Shown in pieces: positions 16,702 through 25,986 of a stretch of DNA of 64,000 nucleotides (the stretch's first letter is position 1; each line of letters opens with the position of its first letter). Made by a program: the position numbers and the translations under genes. The stretch spans positions 124,001 through 188,000 of the IMG/VR virus record IMGVR_UViG_3300024308_000302; one strand, given 5' to 3'. Below the pieces are notes generated by a model that was not told the DNA's origin, ran no database searches, and was given only the letters and a program-made list of their open reading frames with translations. This stretch comes from a virus.

Positions 16702-16876
16702 ATAAGTCAGCAGTAACTTTTCAGTTGCAGGTCAAAAAATCAACCTACTCCAATTAGGAAACCCGCCGAAGGTTTTAATGTTTAAATTCTAACAAACAAA
16801 TCAAAAACAGTCAAGCACAATTATCAAGAAAATTTAAAAATATGGCACACTTAAAAGCATGCCATAAGCCATCAAA

Positions 16877-17341
16877 TTAGCTACCAGTAGTCAATTCATA
16901 ATTATCATCATTATCTTTGAGATTAAAGCTTTCAATATAGATATGATGAAAATCTTCTGAACTACAAATTAGGTTCTCAGCAAATTCCCACATTTCAAGC
17001 CAAGTAACATTCTTATTAATCTCTAATGTAATTCCTGAATAAGTTAACGTGTCAACAAAACCAAATACAGCATTCATGTCTTTAACTTCATAGATAGACC
17101 AGATGCTAGTGTAGTTGTTAGCTTCTTGAATTTTGTTGAAACGGTTATAATCTGAATCAAAAGCCTTATCTGCAGCCTCAACTTCTGGCTGAATAAGCTC
17201 TTTAACAACAGCAAGAACTTCTGCAAAATCAGCCTGAATCTCTTGTGACATGTTTTGCAACTTATGTTCAAGTTGAGCCAGCTTTGGATAGACAGCAACC
17301 AGTTTGAGCAGACTTTCTTGAGTGGCATTTGCTTGAGTCAT
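16877..17341 (-). CDS. Hypothetical helical acidic protein
   Basis: A 154-residue protein that starts MTQANATQESLLKLVAVY; residues 15-70 look like a long amphipathic helical hairpin (KLAQLEHKLQNMSQEIQ). TGCTATAAT lies about 20 nt upstream. No family recognised. Confidence 0.75.
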   Translation of the reverse strand: MTQANATQESLLKLVAVYPKLAQLEHKLQNMSQEIQADFAEVLAVVKELIQPEVEAADKAFDSDYNRFNKIQEANNYTSIWSIYEVKDMNAVFGFVDTLTYSGITLEINKNVTWLEMWEFAENLICSSEDFHHIYIESFNLKDNDDNYELTTGS

Positions 17342-17405
17342 AAATCACCTACGAATTAATAATAGACGTGTATTATAGCAATTTTTCACACATAAAGCAA
17401 ACAAG

Positions 17406-17819
17406 TCAGTCAATCTTTTTGCGTTTAATTACATGACGATTGAACTTGAATTTTTGACCAACCAAAGATTGGTACATATGACTTTTACCAACAGCATCAA
17501 CTTTCAGCAAGGTAACATGAGGATTATGAGGACGTTCTTCAACGGCTCCATAACCTTTCAATACAGAGTTAATATAGAAACTCCAATCGCAATCCTCCAT
17601 TTCAGCGACAATATAAACACCGCCACGTACAGGCCATTCAGTAACTGCTTTAACTACTGCAGTCTTAGGCTGGAATCCATATTGTGGAATATCAAGAATG
17701 GAGCCTGATAGATCAAGACAAGTAGTCAGATGAAAATCTTCTTTTTCAAGGCCAAGTGCTTTAATCAAATCATTTGATTCAGGGTCAAGATAAGCAGCAG
17801 CGAAAGCAACTTCTCGCAT
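17406..17819 (-). CDS. 2H phosphoesterase, Acb1-like
   Basis: A 137-residue protein with the two motifs of the 2H phosphoesterase fold: H30-L-T32 (DFHLTT) and H101-V-T103 (NPHVTLL). The stretch before motif 2 (VYIVAEMEDCDWS, then LKGYGAVEERPHNPHVTL) closely follows the layout of phage Acb1, which cuts cyclic oligonucleotide messengers and blocks CBASS. The length fits (Acb1 is about 150 residues). Other 2H roles, such as 2'-5' RNA ligase-like cleavage, are possible. A TATAAT promoter lies upstream. Confidence 0.75.
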   Translation of the reverse strand: MREVAFAAAYLDPESNDLIKALGLEKEDFHLTTCLDLSGSILDIPQYGFQPKTAVVKAVTEWPVRGGVYIVAEMEDCDWSFYINSVLKGYGAVEERPHNPHVTLLKVDAVGKSHMYQSLVGQKFKFNRHVIKRKKID

Positions 17820-17885
17820 AGAATACTCCTTCTAATGATGCCTCAATTATACAAGGTGAAGAAAAAAATGCAAATGAAAGTCAAA

Positions 17886-18140
17886 TTAACAAGATTGTTT
17901 AAGAGAATCAGCCCATTCACCAATCATAACGTTATCTGCTTCAATCTGTTCAAGCTCACTAATAGCCTTATGAGCTTCTGAAATAAGTTCTGTAAGACAT
18001 TCTTTACTCATAGACTGACCACAACTCATCAGGGTTTGTTTAATAGAGGCCAGATGAGATTTAGTGCCATAAATGGTCATACGAATATTACTGGATTTTT
18101 GATTGATTTCTTTCAATGCCATTTCTTCAATTTTTTTCAT
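17886..18140 (-). CDS. Hypothetical helical protein
   Basis: An 84-residue protein that starts MKKIEEMALKEINQKS, with an acidic coiled-coil-like segment (ELISEAHKAISELEQIEA). Promoter GTGACA-17-TATAAT (18179-18207). It is divergent from the plus-strand gene at 18254. No family recognised. Confidence 0.7.
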   Translation of the reverse strand: MKKIEEMALKEINQKSSNIRMTIYGTKSHLASIKQTLMSCGQSMSKECLTELISEAHKAISELEQIEADNVMIGEWADSLKQSC

Positions 18141-18253
18141 CGCACAACTCCAAGTTGAGAATAAATTAATAGGATATGATTATATCAAAAAACAGAATTG
18201 ATGTCACTGGATTTTTATTCAATTGTAAATAGAATATTAGAAAAGGAGTCAAA

Positions 18254-18610
18254 ATGATAAATAGACAAGAGATCTTAGATTATGTGGAAAAACGCTACAA
18301 CACCAAACCTGAACAGCTATTTGCGAAACATCCTACTTATTCTGTGTTAAGAAATGAAAAATCTAAAAAATGGTATGGAATTGTAATGAATATCGAAAAA
18401 AGGAAAATTGGTATTAATGAAGAAGGTAACACTGATATTATCAATATAAAAGGAAATCCAGAATTTAATAGCATATTAAGAAGTCAAAGTTACATATTGC
18501 CAGCTTATCATATGAATAAAAAACATTGGATAACTGTAGTATTAAATAATGATTGTAAAAAAGAAGAATTATTTGAATTAATAGATTGGAGTTATCAATT
18601 GACGAAATGA
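18254..18610 (+). CDS. YjbR/MmcQ-family protein (CyaY-like fold)
   Basis: A 118-residue protein matching the MmcQ/YjbR family: starts NRQEILDYVEKRY, has a central KWYGIVMNI strand, and ends with the diagnostic YILPAYHMNKKHWITVVL followed by a helix with ELIDWSYQL. Bacterial YjbR proteins adopt a double-wing DNA-binding-like fold; their cellular role is not firmly known. AAAGGAG lies 6 nt before the ATG. It is a rare plus-strand gene. Confidence 0.85.
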   Translation: MINRQEILDYVEKRYNTKPEQLFAKHPTYSVLRNEKSKKWYGIVMNIEKRKIGINEEGNTDIINIKGNPEFNSILRSQSYILPAYHMNKKHWITVVLNNDCKKEELFELIDWSYQLTK

Positions 18611-18634
18611 AAAAACCGCCCGAAGGCGGTTAGT
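18611..18634 (-). terminator. Terminator between convergent genes
   Basis: AACCGCC, TTCG, GGCGGTT and a T run on the minus strand, ending the antiporter transcript. Confidence 0.85.
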
Positions 18635-18644
18635 TGTTTCTATC

Positions 18645-19997
18645 TTAATTTGTAATTACTGCGTGAATCTTCTTCTTTTCAACATTTTCTGGATTTTCAT
18701 GGTCATGTTTTTCTGCTTCAACATGAGCATTATTTGGGTCTTCATCTTTATCAAACAAGAGATTAACCAACTTACCAACAGTCAAACCTTGAATCAGAAT
18801 GGAACCCAGTACAATCACATAAGTCAGCGGAAGCAGAATGTCTTTTTCAGGGCTTGGCGGAAGTGCCAGAACAAGAGCAATCGACACGCCACCACGTAGA
18901 CCACCCCAAGCCAACAATGCTGCACTACCTTTGCCAAAGCCTGTTTCTTTACGAATGCCTTTCATGACAGCCAAAGGCGGAATAACAGTAAGAAGACGGC
19001 TCAGAACCAGCACCACAAAGAGAGTTATAGCAATAACAACATGCAGAACCCCAAACTGTACAACCAAAAGTTCAAGACCAATCAGAGCGAACAACACCCC
19101 GTTCAAGAATTCATCAATTACATGCCAGAAACTATCAACTACACGGTGTGTATCGTCATTCATATGTTTGAATGGCTTGTAACCAAGGCAAAGACCAGCA
19201 ACAACAATTGCCAATGGAGAAGATACATGAATGAAGCTTGCAAGAGTAGCACCACCAACAACCATCATCAAAGTAACCATTACAGCAATGTGTGCTTCAT
19301 GAATAGTTTTAAGCAATCCAACAGTCAACATACCAAGAGCAAGACCATAAGCAATACCACCAACAGCTTCTTGCAAGAACAACATAGATACAGAGCTAAG
19401 GGTTGGTTCACCACCAGAAACAATCAAAGCGAACAAGATAGTAAAGGCAACGATAGCAGTACCATCATTAAACAGTGATTCACCTACAATCGTCACACGA
19501 AGGTTCTTAGGAGCACCAGCTTTGCGAAGAATACCCATAACAGCAATAGGGTCAGTAGGGCTAATCAATGCACCAAACAGGAAGCAATAAAGAATGTTAA
19601 CCTTGAAGTTAAGAGCAGTCAGAACCTGATACGTACAAAAGCCAATGACAACAGTTGCAATCAGAACACCCAAAGTAGCCAAGCCTGCAATAGCCCATTT
19701 ATGAGTTTTCAAATCACTTACGTTAACTGTCAAACATCCTGCAAAAAGCAATGCAGGCAGAATCCAGACCATCAACAATTCATGAAAATTAATCTTGGAA
19801 ATCATGTCAATTGCAGCTTCTTCCAAGAATGGATATCCAAGTTTGCTGGCAGTAAGGATGACAACACTCATCATCAGAGAGCCAAACATCACACCAATGG
19901 CATGTGGTAGTTTGAAAAATTTGTAATTTAGATATGTCATGAGAGTAGTAATGCTCATAAAGACAGCCACAACTGTCAACATTTGATCTGGTTTCAT
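18645..19997 (-). CDS. CPA1 family Na+(K+)/H+ antiporter
   Basis: A 450-residue, 12-13 TM protein. The transport core has SPTDPIAV near residue 148 and GESLFNDGTAIVAF near 174 (the ND ion-binding pair of electroneutral CPA1 exchangers), with LLAWGGLRGGVSIAL near 365. It ends with a His/Glu/Asp-rich cytoplasmic tail. It appears intact. Expected role: exchange of protons for Na+ or K+ across the inner membrane. Visibly more GC-rich than its neighbours, suggesting recent host origin. AGGA precedes the ATG; own promoter TTGCAT-17-TATAAT. Confidence 0.95.
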   Translation of the reverse strand: MKPDQMLTVVAVFMSITTLMTYLNYKFFKLPHAIGVMFGSLMMSVVILTASKLGYPFLEEAAIDMISKINFHELLMVWILPALLFAGCLTVNVSDLKTHKWAIAGLATLGVLIATVVIGFCTYQVLTALNFKVNILYCFLFGALISPTDPIAVMGILRKAGAPKNLRVTIVGESLFNDGTAIVAFTILFALIVSGGEPTLSSVSMLFLQEAVGGIAYGLALGMLTVGLLKTIHEAHIAVMVTLMMVVGGATLASFIHVSSPLAIVVAGLCLGYKPFKHMNDDTHRVVDSFWHVIDEFLNGVLFALIGLELLVVQFGVLHVVIAITLFVVLVLSRLLTVIPPLAVMKGIRKETGFGKGSAALLAWGGLRGGVSIALVLALPPSPEKDILLPLTYVIVLGSILIQGLTVGKLVNLLFDKDEDPNNAHVEAEKHDHENPENVEKKKIHAVITN

Positions 19998-20036
19998 ATG
20001 TAGTCCTATTTAAGTGGTCGATTGATTTATAGGTAA

Positions 20037-20065
20037 ATTATACAAAATGTGATTTCGCAATGCAA
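20037..20065 (-). promoter_or_regulatory. Promoter of the antiporter gene
   Basis: TTGCAT, 17 bp, TATAAT on the minus strand, about 40 nt before the ATG. Confidence 0.75.
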
Positions 20066-20125
20066 CACTTTTTTGTCGCAGTTATAGAAAAATATTATAT
20101 TAAAATTTGCAATAATAGAAGAAAA

Positions 20126-20320
20126 TTACACCTTTTCTTCAACAATCCTGATAGGTATATCAAGGAACACCCAAGAACCATTAACAGACTTGATCCAAAC
20201 TGGTGCATCTGTACACATTTCATCGATTTCATCTTGTGTCATTTCGAGAAATGCTGGAGGTAAGCCAACCATATCTTCGTGGTTAGAAATGTATTCAACA
20301 TACTCATGATAAATGCTCAT
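20126..20320 (-). CDS. Small acidic hypothetical protein
   Basis: A 64-residue protein that starts MSIYHEYVEYISNHED and contains an acidic EMTQDEIDEMC helix. It is separate from the antiporter by the antiporter promoter. No family recognised. Confidence 0.7.
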   Translation of the reverse strand: MSIYHEYVEYISNHEDMVGLPPAFLEMTQDEIDEMCTDAPVWIKSVNGSWVFLDIPIRIVEEKV

Positions 20321-20482
20321 AAAACCCCCTACATAGTCAATAATAACATTTTATCAAATACGAGAAAAATAAGCAACAAAATTTCTCAAAGTGACTTTAT
20401 AATGTTATAATAGTTCTTAAAATGTAAAAAATAAAACATGACAACAAAATGTAATTAAAGACAAGTTGAATTAAAAATAAAA

Positions 20483-20504
20483 AAGCCTTGATTACTCAAG
20501 GCTT
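20483..20504 (-). terminator. Intrinsic terminator
   Basis: AAGCCTTGA, GTAA, TCAAGGCTT and a T run on the minus strand after the 20511 gene. Confidence 0.85.
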
Positions 20505-20510
20505 CTTTTT

Positions 20511-20759
20511 TTAGACCTTACGAATGACAATGTAGTCGTCGTAATCACCAGCGTCATAGAGGTCATAGGTGAGACAGCGAGTATGAATCTTCTCGGCCTC
20601 AATCACAATGTCTTCAAAATTGGTGTCAGCACCCCACTTTTCTTTAGTAAGCTCAATGATTTGAGCAAGAGAGTAGTTGGCAGAAGATAACAGATACATT
20701 GTGTTCGCATCATTGTCTGGTTCATAGTTAGTAATCGAACCATTGCGAGTATAACCCAT
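20511..20759 (-). CDS. Hypothetical acidic protein
   Basis: An 82-residue protein; the ATG at 20759 (MGYTRNGSITNYEP) has AGGAAG about 9 nt upstream, while the frame's earlier part contains the GGTATAAT promoter. It is Asp/Tyr-rich at the end (DLYDAGDYDDYIV). No family recognised. Confidence 0.7.
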   Translation of the reverse strand: MGYTRNGSITNYEPDNDANTMYLLSSANYSLAQIIELTKEKWGADTNFEDIVIEAEKIHTRCLTYDLYDAGDYDDYIVIRKV

Positions 20760-20825
20760 TTTATAAGCTTCCTGTTTGGTTTGTGTGTGAGAATTATACC
20801 TGAAAATCAAACTATCATCAAGCTT

Positions 20826-21428
20826 TTAAAACACCATCATTTTAAAAATCTCAAGACGTTCTGTAAATGACTCTGAATTGAAATCATACACACCGTATTC
20901 AAAAAATTCAGGAAACAACTGTCCAACATCATCGTTTTTACTACTGGTGTATAATTTTGCATACAAAAATAAGATTTCGTTACCAGTAAAATCAAAATTG
21001 TGAAAATCAGAGCCATAAGAAGTTACAAAATCTTGTTTAGTCACTTCAAAATTAGCATTCATTTCTGTTCTTGAAATGAGATATGGAGGCTTATTGACTG
21101 GAGTTAAATTTGAAAAAAACAAATAAGTTGGTTCAAAATCATTAATGAACTTTATTGTCATCTTCGCACTTGGAGTGTCCATAAACTTCAAAGGATTAAA
21201 GTTGACTTTAAACCTTAATGGTTCTTTAGGAACAGCATTGACTTTTGGACAAGCAGGGCGATTAAAGTGGCTGAAAATTCGTTCAGCCGCTTCATTGTTT
21301 TTTGAAATAATATATTCATCGACATAAGAAATTGATTCAACAGAATCAGAATCTTGCTCATGATAGGAAGATATTGCCTGAGTTAGTGAACGATTGGAAT
21401 TATCCCAATACATATCAGTGAGCCTCAA
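20826..21428 (-). CDS. Family B paralogue (hydrophobic C-terminal tail)
   Basis: A 200-residue protein ending RLEIFKMMVF. The C-terminal 60 residues (FPEFFEYGVYDF...RLEIF) align with the 21828-22472 product (FPEYHNHGAWVF...RLELL). The start overlaps the stop of the preceding gene by the ATGA arrangement, so the two are translationally coupled. Unknown function. Confidence 0.75.
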   Translation of the reverse strand: MRLTDMYWDNSNRSLTQAISSYHEQDSDSVESISYVDEYIISKNNEAAERIFSHFNRPACPKVNAVPKEPLRFKVNFNPLKFMDTPSAKMTIKFINDFEPTYLFFSNLTPVNKPPYLISRTEMNANFEVTKQDFVTSYGSDFHNFDFTGNEILFLYAKLYTSSKNDDVGQLFPEFFEYGVYDFNSESFTERLEIFKMMVF

Positions 21429-21751
21429 AGTTTTCGAAAATCATTAAAAGTAAATTCTTGTTTTGCATCATTCCCAATTGTAACCGAAAGGATTTCATCA
21501 GAAAAATCGCAGAAATAAGATGCAACACGGACACTATTTTCGTCACGAATAGTCAAACTTGCCCAAGAAATCTCATCACTAAAATCTTTAAATTCGAAAG
21601 AATTCTTTTTTTCTGGGCAGAGATAAGTTTTAATGTTACTTTCAAGACCAGCAATGAATGGATGATTAGCATTGTGATAACGAGCAACAGCTTCTTTCAG
21701 TGACTGAATAAAATCATTCATCGAAGCTTGATTGGTATGTACACTGTCCAT
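21425..21751 (-). CDS. Hypothetical protein coupled to a family B gene
   Basis: A 108-residue protein. TGAGG lies about 8 nt before the ATG at 21751. Its TGA overlaps the ATG of the next gene, which suggests that the two products act together. Phe/Asp-rich C-terminal half (FCDFSDEILSV). No family recognised. Confidence 0.7.
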   Translation of the reverse strand: MDSVHTNQASMNDFIQSLKEAVARYHNANHPFIAGLESNIKTYLCPEKKNSFEFKDFSDEISWASLTIRDENSVRVASYFCDFSDEILSVTIGNDAKQEFTFNDFRKL

Positions 21752-21827
21752 TGCTTAAACCTCAACTGTTTTAAAGTAGATTGATTTTAGCAAAAAAGTC
21801 AAAATAAAGCAAGCCATTTTGAGAAGA

Positions 21828-22472
21828 CTAATAATTAGCGAATCTCAACAATTCAAGTCTCTGTTGTATATCATTACTCTCAAATACCCAAGCACCATGA
21901 TTATGATATTCTGGAAAAATCTCTTTCATGAATGGATTGTTATAATTAACAAATAGTTCAATAAGTATTAACTCATCTTTAAAATTGGCAATCATAGACT
22001 GATCTTTTGTCAATAAAAAATTAAAAACAGAATCAGTTGAATATTCACGCCTCCAATATCGATAAGAAATAGAAATCAAATTACATTTTGAATCGAATTC
22101 TAAACATAAAGGTTGACGAATATAGCATAAACTATTTTCAAAAGATACTATAGTTGAAATTGAATAAGTATTTACTTCATCATTTTTAATAAATACTTTA
22201 TGTTCATTGTTAATTAGACCAAAAGACTCAATAACTGGAATTATATTTGGTGGACTTTTCAATATATATGAAGAACCAACATCAGAAGAGTTAATTATAA
22301 GTGGCAATCGATAATCAAATTTATCACAAAAAGAAATTTGATATCGGTCAGAAAATTTAATATGAAAATCTTTTATAAGATCAATGGCTTTGAAAGAATT
22401 ATTTAACTCTTTTGGCGGTATATTATGCACAGATTTTTTATATTTCTGATACATAGAAGAAATAGTTAGCAT
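21828..22472 (-). CDS. Family B paralogue, ends in TAG
   Basis: A 214-residue protein ending RLELLRFANY, then an amber stop. It aligns over its last 60 residues with the 20826-21428 product. Amber suppression would add about 18 residues. No known family. Confidence 0.75.
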   Translation of the reverse strand: MLTISSMYQKYKKSVHNIPPKELNNSFKAIDLIKDFHIKFSDRYQISFCDKFDYRLPLIINSSDVGSSYILKSPPNIIPVIESFGLINNEHKVFIKNDEVNTYSISTIVSFENSLCYIRQPLCLEFDSKCNLISISYRYWRREYSTDSVFNFLLTKDQSMIANFKDELILIELFVNYNNPFMKEIFPEYHNHGAWVFESNDIQQRLELLRFANY

Positions 22473-22607
22473 ATTAAGCCCTTTAAATTTCTATTAAAAT
22501 ATTATAAAAATAGTGATTATAGCACCATATATCAAAAAAATAAAGTGCCATCATAGAAAAATAAAAAATATGTGTTATGATTACTGCAAGTAATTGGAGG
22601 ATTAATC

Positions 22608-22886
22608 ATGAATAAATGTGTAGCAATCAGAATGTTTATTGATAAGGATGATCAATCTAAATTAAATGTCTACAATAGTAATGGAAACTTATATTGCATA
22701 GACAAAGAAAATAGAGTCCATAAATTAAGGGCTGAAAAACATAGTTCCTATGTTGAAGAGGAACTGAGAGAACTTGCAATAAAACATAACTTACGTGAAA
22801 TTGGCACAAGAGTTGTTGATGTTAAGATTTTAAATGAATGTGATGGAAAAGAATATAATCTTGTTGATTACTTAGATCAAATTTAA
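22608..22886 (+). CDS. Hypothetical protein
   Basis: A 92-residue mixed-charge protein with a TGGAGG site 7 nt before the ATG; plus strand, single gene, followed by a plus-strand terminator. No family recognised. Confidence 0.75.
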   Translation: MNKCVAIRMFIDKDDQSKLNVYNSNGNLYCIDKENRVHKLRAEKHSSYVEEELRELAIKHNLREIGTRVVDVKILNECDGKEYNLVDYLDQI

Positions 22887-22904
22887 AATATAAGTAAAGA
22901 AACA

Positions 22905-22927
22905 AAAGACGCTGAAGCGTCTTTTTT
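22905..22927 (+). terminator. Intrinsic terminator
   Basis: AAAGACGC, TGAA, GCGTCTTT and a T run on the plus strand. Confidence 0.85.
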
Positions 22928-22977
22928 AATTTGCAGTAAATAAGTGCAATGATACAATTGAAAAAAATGGAGAAATT

Positions 22978-23583
22978 ATGTTTATCAAAAGTATATTGAG
23001 AAGTGTAATAATAGTATCAAGTTTAATGACACAAATAGCATATGCAGATAATAGCATCAAATCAGGAACCTATGAATTTGTTAAATTAGTAGTAACACCA
23101 GAGAAAAAAATACAAGGTGTGTTTCTTGAAGAATTTGGAGTAGGAGTGAACATAAGCTGTAGTTTCAATTTTGAAGGTCAGCTAACAGATAAGAAAGTAA
23201 CCAAATTAAGAACATGGGGCAGTGAAGACATAGACGGATCTATTGAAAGAGTAGGCGACGGCATTGTTAAATTAAAAGTAAATGGTGATCACCCCGGCTG
23301 TATGGGCTTGTCTGGAAACTTCTTGAAAGAAGGCATGGACATTAAACTAGATGAAAGTAAGAAATGGATACGATTTGCTGCTATAAGCAAAGATAAAGTC
23401 TATTTAAGCAAAGCAGATAATAAAGATATCAAAAGTAAAGTCTACATTATAAAAGATAATGTCTTTGCAATATTGAAAGAAGAAGGTGATAAAGTGTTTA
23501 TTGAATATATAAATCATAATGCCAAATCATTTAAAGGCTGGATAAATAAATCTGACTATAAAGATTTTAAAGACTCAATATAA
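22978..23583 (+). CDS. Secreted protein with C-terminal SH3-like segment
   Basis: A 201-residue protein. Residues 1-23 are a Sec signal peptide ending IAYA, with mature start DNS. Two mature cysteines (INISC-like near 59 and PGCMG near 107) could form a disulfide. The last 60 residues (VYIIKDNVFAILKEEGDKVFIEYI) look like a bacterial SH3-type domain, which often binds cell wall. TGGAG precedes the ATG. Plus strand, single gene with a UUCG terminator. Confidence 0.8.
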   Translation: MFIKSILRSVIIVSSLMTQIAYADNSIKSGTYEFVKLVVTPEKKIQGVFLEEFGVGVNISCSFNFEGQLTDKKVTKLRTWGSEDIDGSIERVGDGIVKLKVNGDHPGCMGLSGNFLKEGMDIKLDESKKWIRFAAISKDKVYLSKADNKDIKSKVYIIKDNVFAILKEEGDKVFIEYINHNAKSFKGWINKSDYKDFKDSI

Positions 23584-23590
23584 GAAAAAT

Positions 23591-23614
23591 AAAAGGAGCT
23601 TCGGCTCCTTTTTT
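23591..23614 (+). terminator. Intrinsic terminator with UUCG loop
   Basis: AAGGAGC, TTCG, GCTCCTT and a T run on the plus strand. Confidence 0.9.
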
Positions 23615-23643
23615 AATATCAAGAATATAAAGATATATCCTCT

Positions 23644-24393
23644 TTAAAGAAGAGCCATTTCAACAATATCTGAATACATAGAAATATTTTCATTATTCAA
23701 TTCATAAAGTGGAAAATCAATATCAGAGTAACTTGAATTATTGATTAGAGACATAATATCTGGATAAAGATAATATTGTAATACAAGCCAGAATGCTTTG
23801 TTCCAATAAGTTTTAGAAAATTTACTTAAATGAATCGAAACTTTGTGTTGAGAATTTAAATTAAAGACAACATCTTTTAAATTGAAGTTTAAATCAAAAA
23901 TAAAATCATAGTCAACATATACATTATGAGGCTGAGTAGGTCTAAATTTCATGCATATAATTGAATCTGTTGGTTTCATATAAACAACAAAACTTGTCAC
24001 TGTTGAATTATAAGCCAATTGATTTAGAATATTATCATCAAATTCTTTAAACATATTATTGCGACATTTTATGAACCAATCATGTTTCAAAAAACAATAA
24101 TAATTTTGATTTTTAAAATCTTCAAAGCGAACAAGTGCTTTATAGATAAATGAAATATGATGGCTGACATTCAAAACAAATGATGATTCGCCATTAGGAT
24201 CAATATAATGTTTAAATAGAATTCTTTTAACAGAACTCTTGTCAAAACAAATCTTATCATTCTGAATATAAATGAGCCTTGACGATTCTTCAAATTTTTC
24301 TGGTGTAACAGAAGACTTTATCGCTGAATATAAATCATACACCAGTGGTTTATTAAGCTCATAAATAGCTTTTGCAGATAGCTTCTTTGTCAT
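23644..24393 (-). CDS. Family B paralogue (hydrophobic C-terminal tail)
   Basis: A 249-residue protein ending YSDIVEMALL. It aligns along its length with the 24461-25180 product: shared RILFKHY/RTLFKYV near residue 62, FDLNFNLKDVVF/FDLDFNYIDVEF near 170 and an aromatic helix after it. Tandem duplication. No known family. Confidence 0.75.
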   Translation of the reverse strand: MTKKLSAKAIYELNKPLVYDLYSAIKSSVTPEKFEESSRLIYIQNDKICFDKSSVKRILFKHYIDPNGESSFVLNVSHHISFIYKALVRFEDFKNQNYYCFLKHDWFIKCRNNMFKEFDDNILNQLAYNSTVTSFVVYMKPTDSIICMKFRPTQPHNVYVDYDFIFDLNFNLKDVVFNLNSQHKVSIHLSKFSKTYWNKAFWLVLQYYLYPDIMSLINNSSYSDIDFPLYELNNENISMYSDIVEMALL

Positions 24394-24460
24394 AGTGATA
24401 ACCTAAATTTGATCTTTCAAATATATATCAAAATAAAAATTTATTTATATCGGATATAAA

Positions 24461-25180
24461 TCAACAACTTTTGTTCATACCAACAAGTTCATAACAGTCA
24501 GACAAATTGGTATCTTTAATGTATTCTCTAAAAGGTACTTCATTAGTAGAGATAGCTTCATCTAAAGCCATCTTAACATCAACATCTGTATAATAATTAA
24601 ACAAAACATAGAATGCTTGAATTCTGTTTTCAACTGTGAACTTTTTTAAATCTTCAATTTGATAACGATCATTATGAAATGGAGCTTGAAATTCAACATC
24701 AATGTAATTGAAATCCAAATCAAATTTAACTTGATAATGAACATTACGCTTCGAAACATATGAGTGCTTAGAGAAACACATAACAATATTTTGAGTAGTA
24801 TCATTCATTCGAATATAGAAATCAATAAGAACAGAAGTCATCATTTCTTCGAGAAGAAATGCACCTAACTGGTCTTTCATCTTTTTCCGACCTGATTTAA
24901 ACCAAGGATGCTGCAGCACAAACTTCTCATCATCAGTCAAATTTGAAAAATCAGAACGAATTAAAACCGCACAAAAATTATGCTTGCTTTTTTCGATATC
25001 AAGGCCAAAACAAGCATCACCATTATGTGCAGCAACATACTTAAATAAAGTTCGTTCAACATTATTTTGTTTAAAAAGAATGGTATTTCGTTTCATGAAA
25101 ATATTTGGATGACCATCATCAGAGTCAATTGATGCAACAATTGTGTCATACAATGTTTTAGCAAATGTTTTATTTTTCAT
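24461..25180 (-). CDS. Family B paralogue
   Basis: A 239-residue protein ending YELVGMNKSC, a diverged form of the shared tail. The ATG at 25180 with AGGG upstream is preferred to a GTG three codons earlier. Tandem paralogue of 23644-24393. Confidence 0.75.
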   Translation of the reverse strand: MKNKTFAKTLYDTIVASIDSDDGHPNIFMKRNTILFKQNNVERTLFKYVAAHNGDACFGLDIEKSKHNFCAVLIRSDFSNLTDDEKFVLQHPWFKSGRKKMKDQLGAFLLEEMMTSVLIDFYIRMNDTTQNIVMCFSKHSYVSKRNVHYQVKFDLDFNYIDVEFQAPFHNDRYQIEDLKKFTVENRIQAFYVLFNYYTDVDVKMALDEAISTNEVPFREYIKDTNLSDCYELVGMNKSC

Positions 25181-25227
25181 GATAAACACCCTATAAATTT
25201 TACCTATTATATCATAAATACAATAAA

Positions 25228-25986
25228 TTATAAAGAATTATTAGGAATAATATCTTCAATATTAACTTCAATAAGCTGTTCATCAACTACATTATAAATA
25301 GTTTTGATGTAACTGCTAAGATGCTCAAGATCATGGTAAAACTCAACAACATACCAGTCTGGTTTGGGTACATCCTTTGCAACTCTATTGATTTGGTCAA
25401 TGCAGTATTTCATTTCTCGATGATGCTGAAAACTGTAAGTGTTACATTTATAAAGGTTGGCATGTTTTTTATTGCCTTCACGTTTTAACTCGTGAACAAG
25501 ATTATCTCTTGAAGTGACTGCCATTTGAAGTTCACAATATTTACCATCAATCGTATATTTATTATTTTCTTCATCAGGTGTGAATTTCAAATAAATAGTA
25601 GACGCTTTTTTAGGATTAAATGTTTCTCCAAAGAACAAAGAAGCAAAGAAAAGACCTTCATAGGAGTTTTTAAAAGTAAAATCAGCTAGAAAAGTTTTAA
25701 GATTATCAATGTCTCTCTGAGATAATCCATCTTCTAAATATGTACTATCTGAGTCTTTCCAAGAATCACGCCAAAATGGATTGGTAAAATCGAAAACAAT
25801 GCTTTTGAAAGAATAACGTGGGTTTTTCGTATCAATAAAAAGAGAAAAACGATTGGAAGTAGACTGAGCAAAATAACAATCTACAATGTTGCTTTCTGGA
25901 TGGTTGATGATTTCTTTCAAACGGGATAGAAATTCATGATGTTTAGTTAAATCAGTATAAAAAGAAACGCGGTTGTCAGAATACAT
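25228..25986 (-). CDS. Hypothetical protein
   Basis: A 252-residue soluble protein. The ATG at 25986 has GAGGTG 6 nt upstream; the upstream extension is rejected. It contains many aromatic residues and a FKSIVFDFTNPFW segment reminiscent of family B, but lacks the tail. It is divergent from the secreted gene at 26256. No family recognised. Confidence 0.7.
   Translation of the reverse strand: MYSDNRVSFYTDLTKHHEFLSRLKEIINHPESNIVDCYFAQSTSNRFSLFIDTKNPRYSFKSIVFDFTNPFWRDSWKDSDSTYLEDGLSQRDIDNLKTFLADFTFKNSYEGLFFASLFFGETFNPKKASTIYLKFTPDEENNKYTIDGKYCELQMAVTSRDNLVHELKREGNKKHANLYKCNTYSFQHHREMKYCIDQINRVAKDVPKPDWYVVEFYHDLEHLSSYIKTIYNVVDEQLIEVNIEDIIPNNSL

Noticed and set aside
18838-19478. Plus-strand open frames over the antiporter
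   Set aside because: Low-complexity shadows of the CPA1 gene on the opposite strand.
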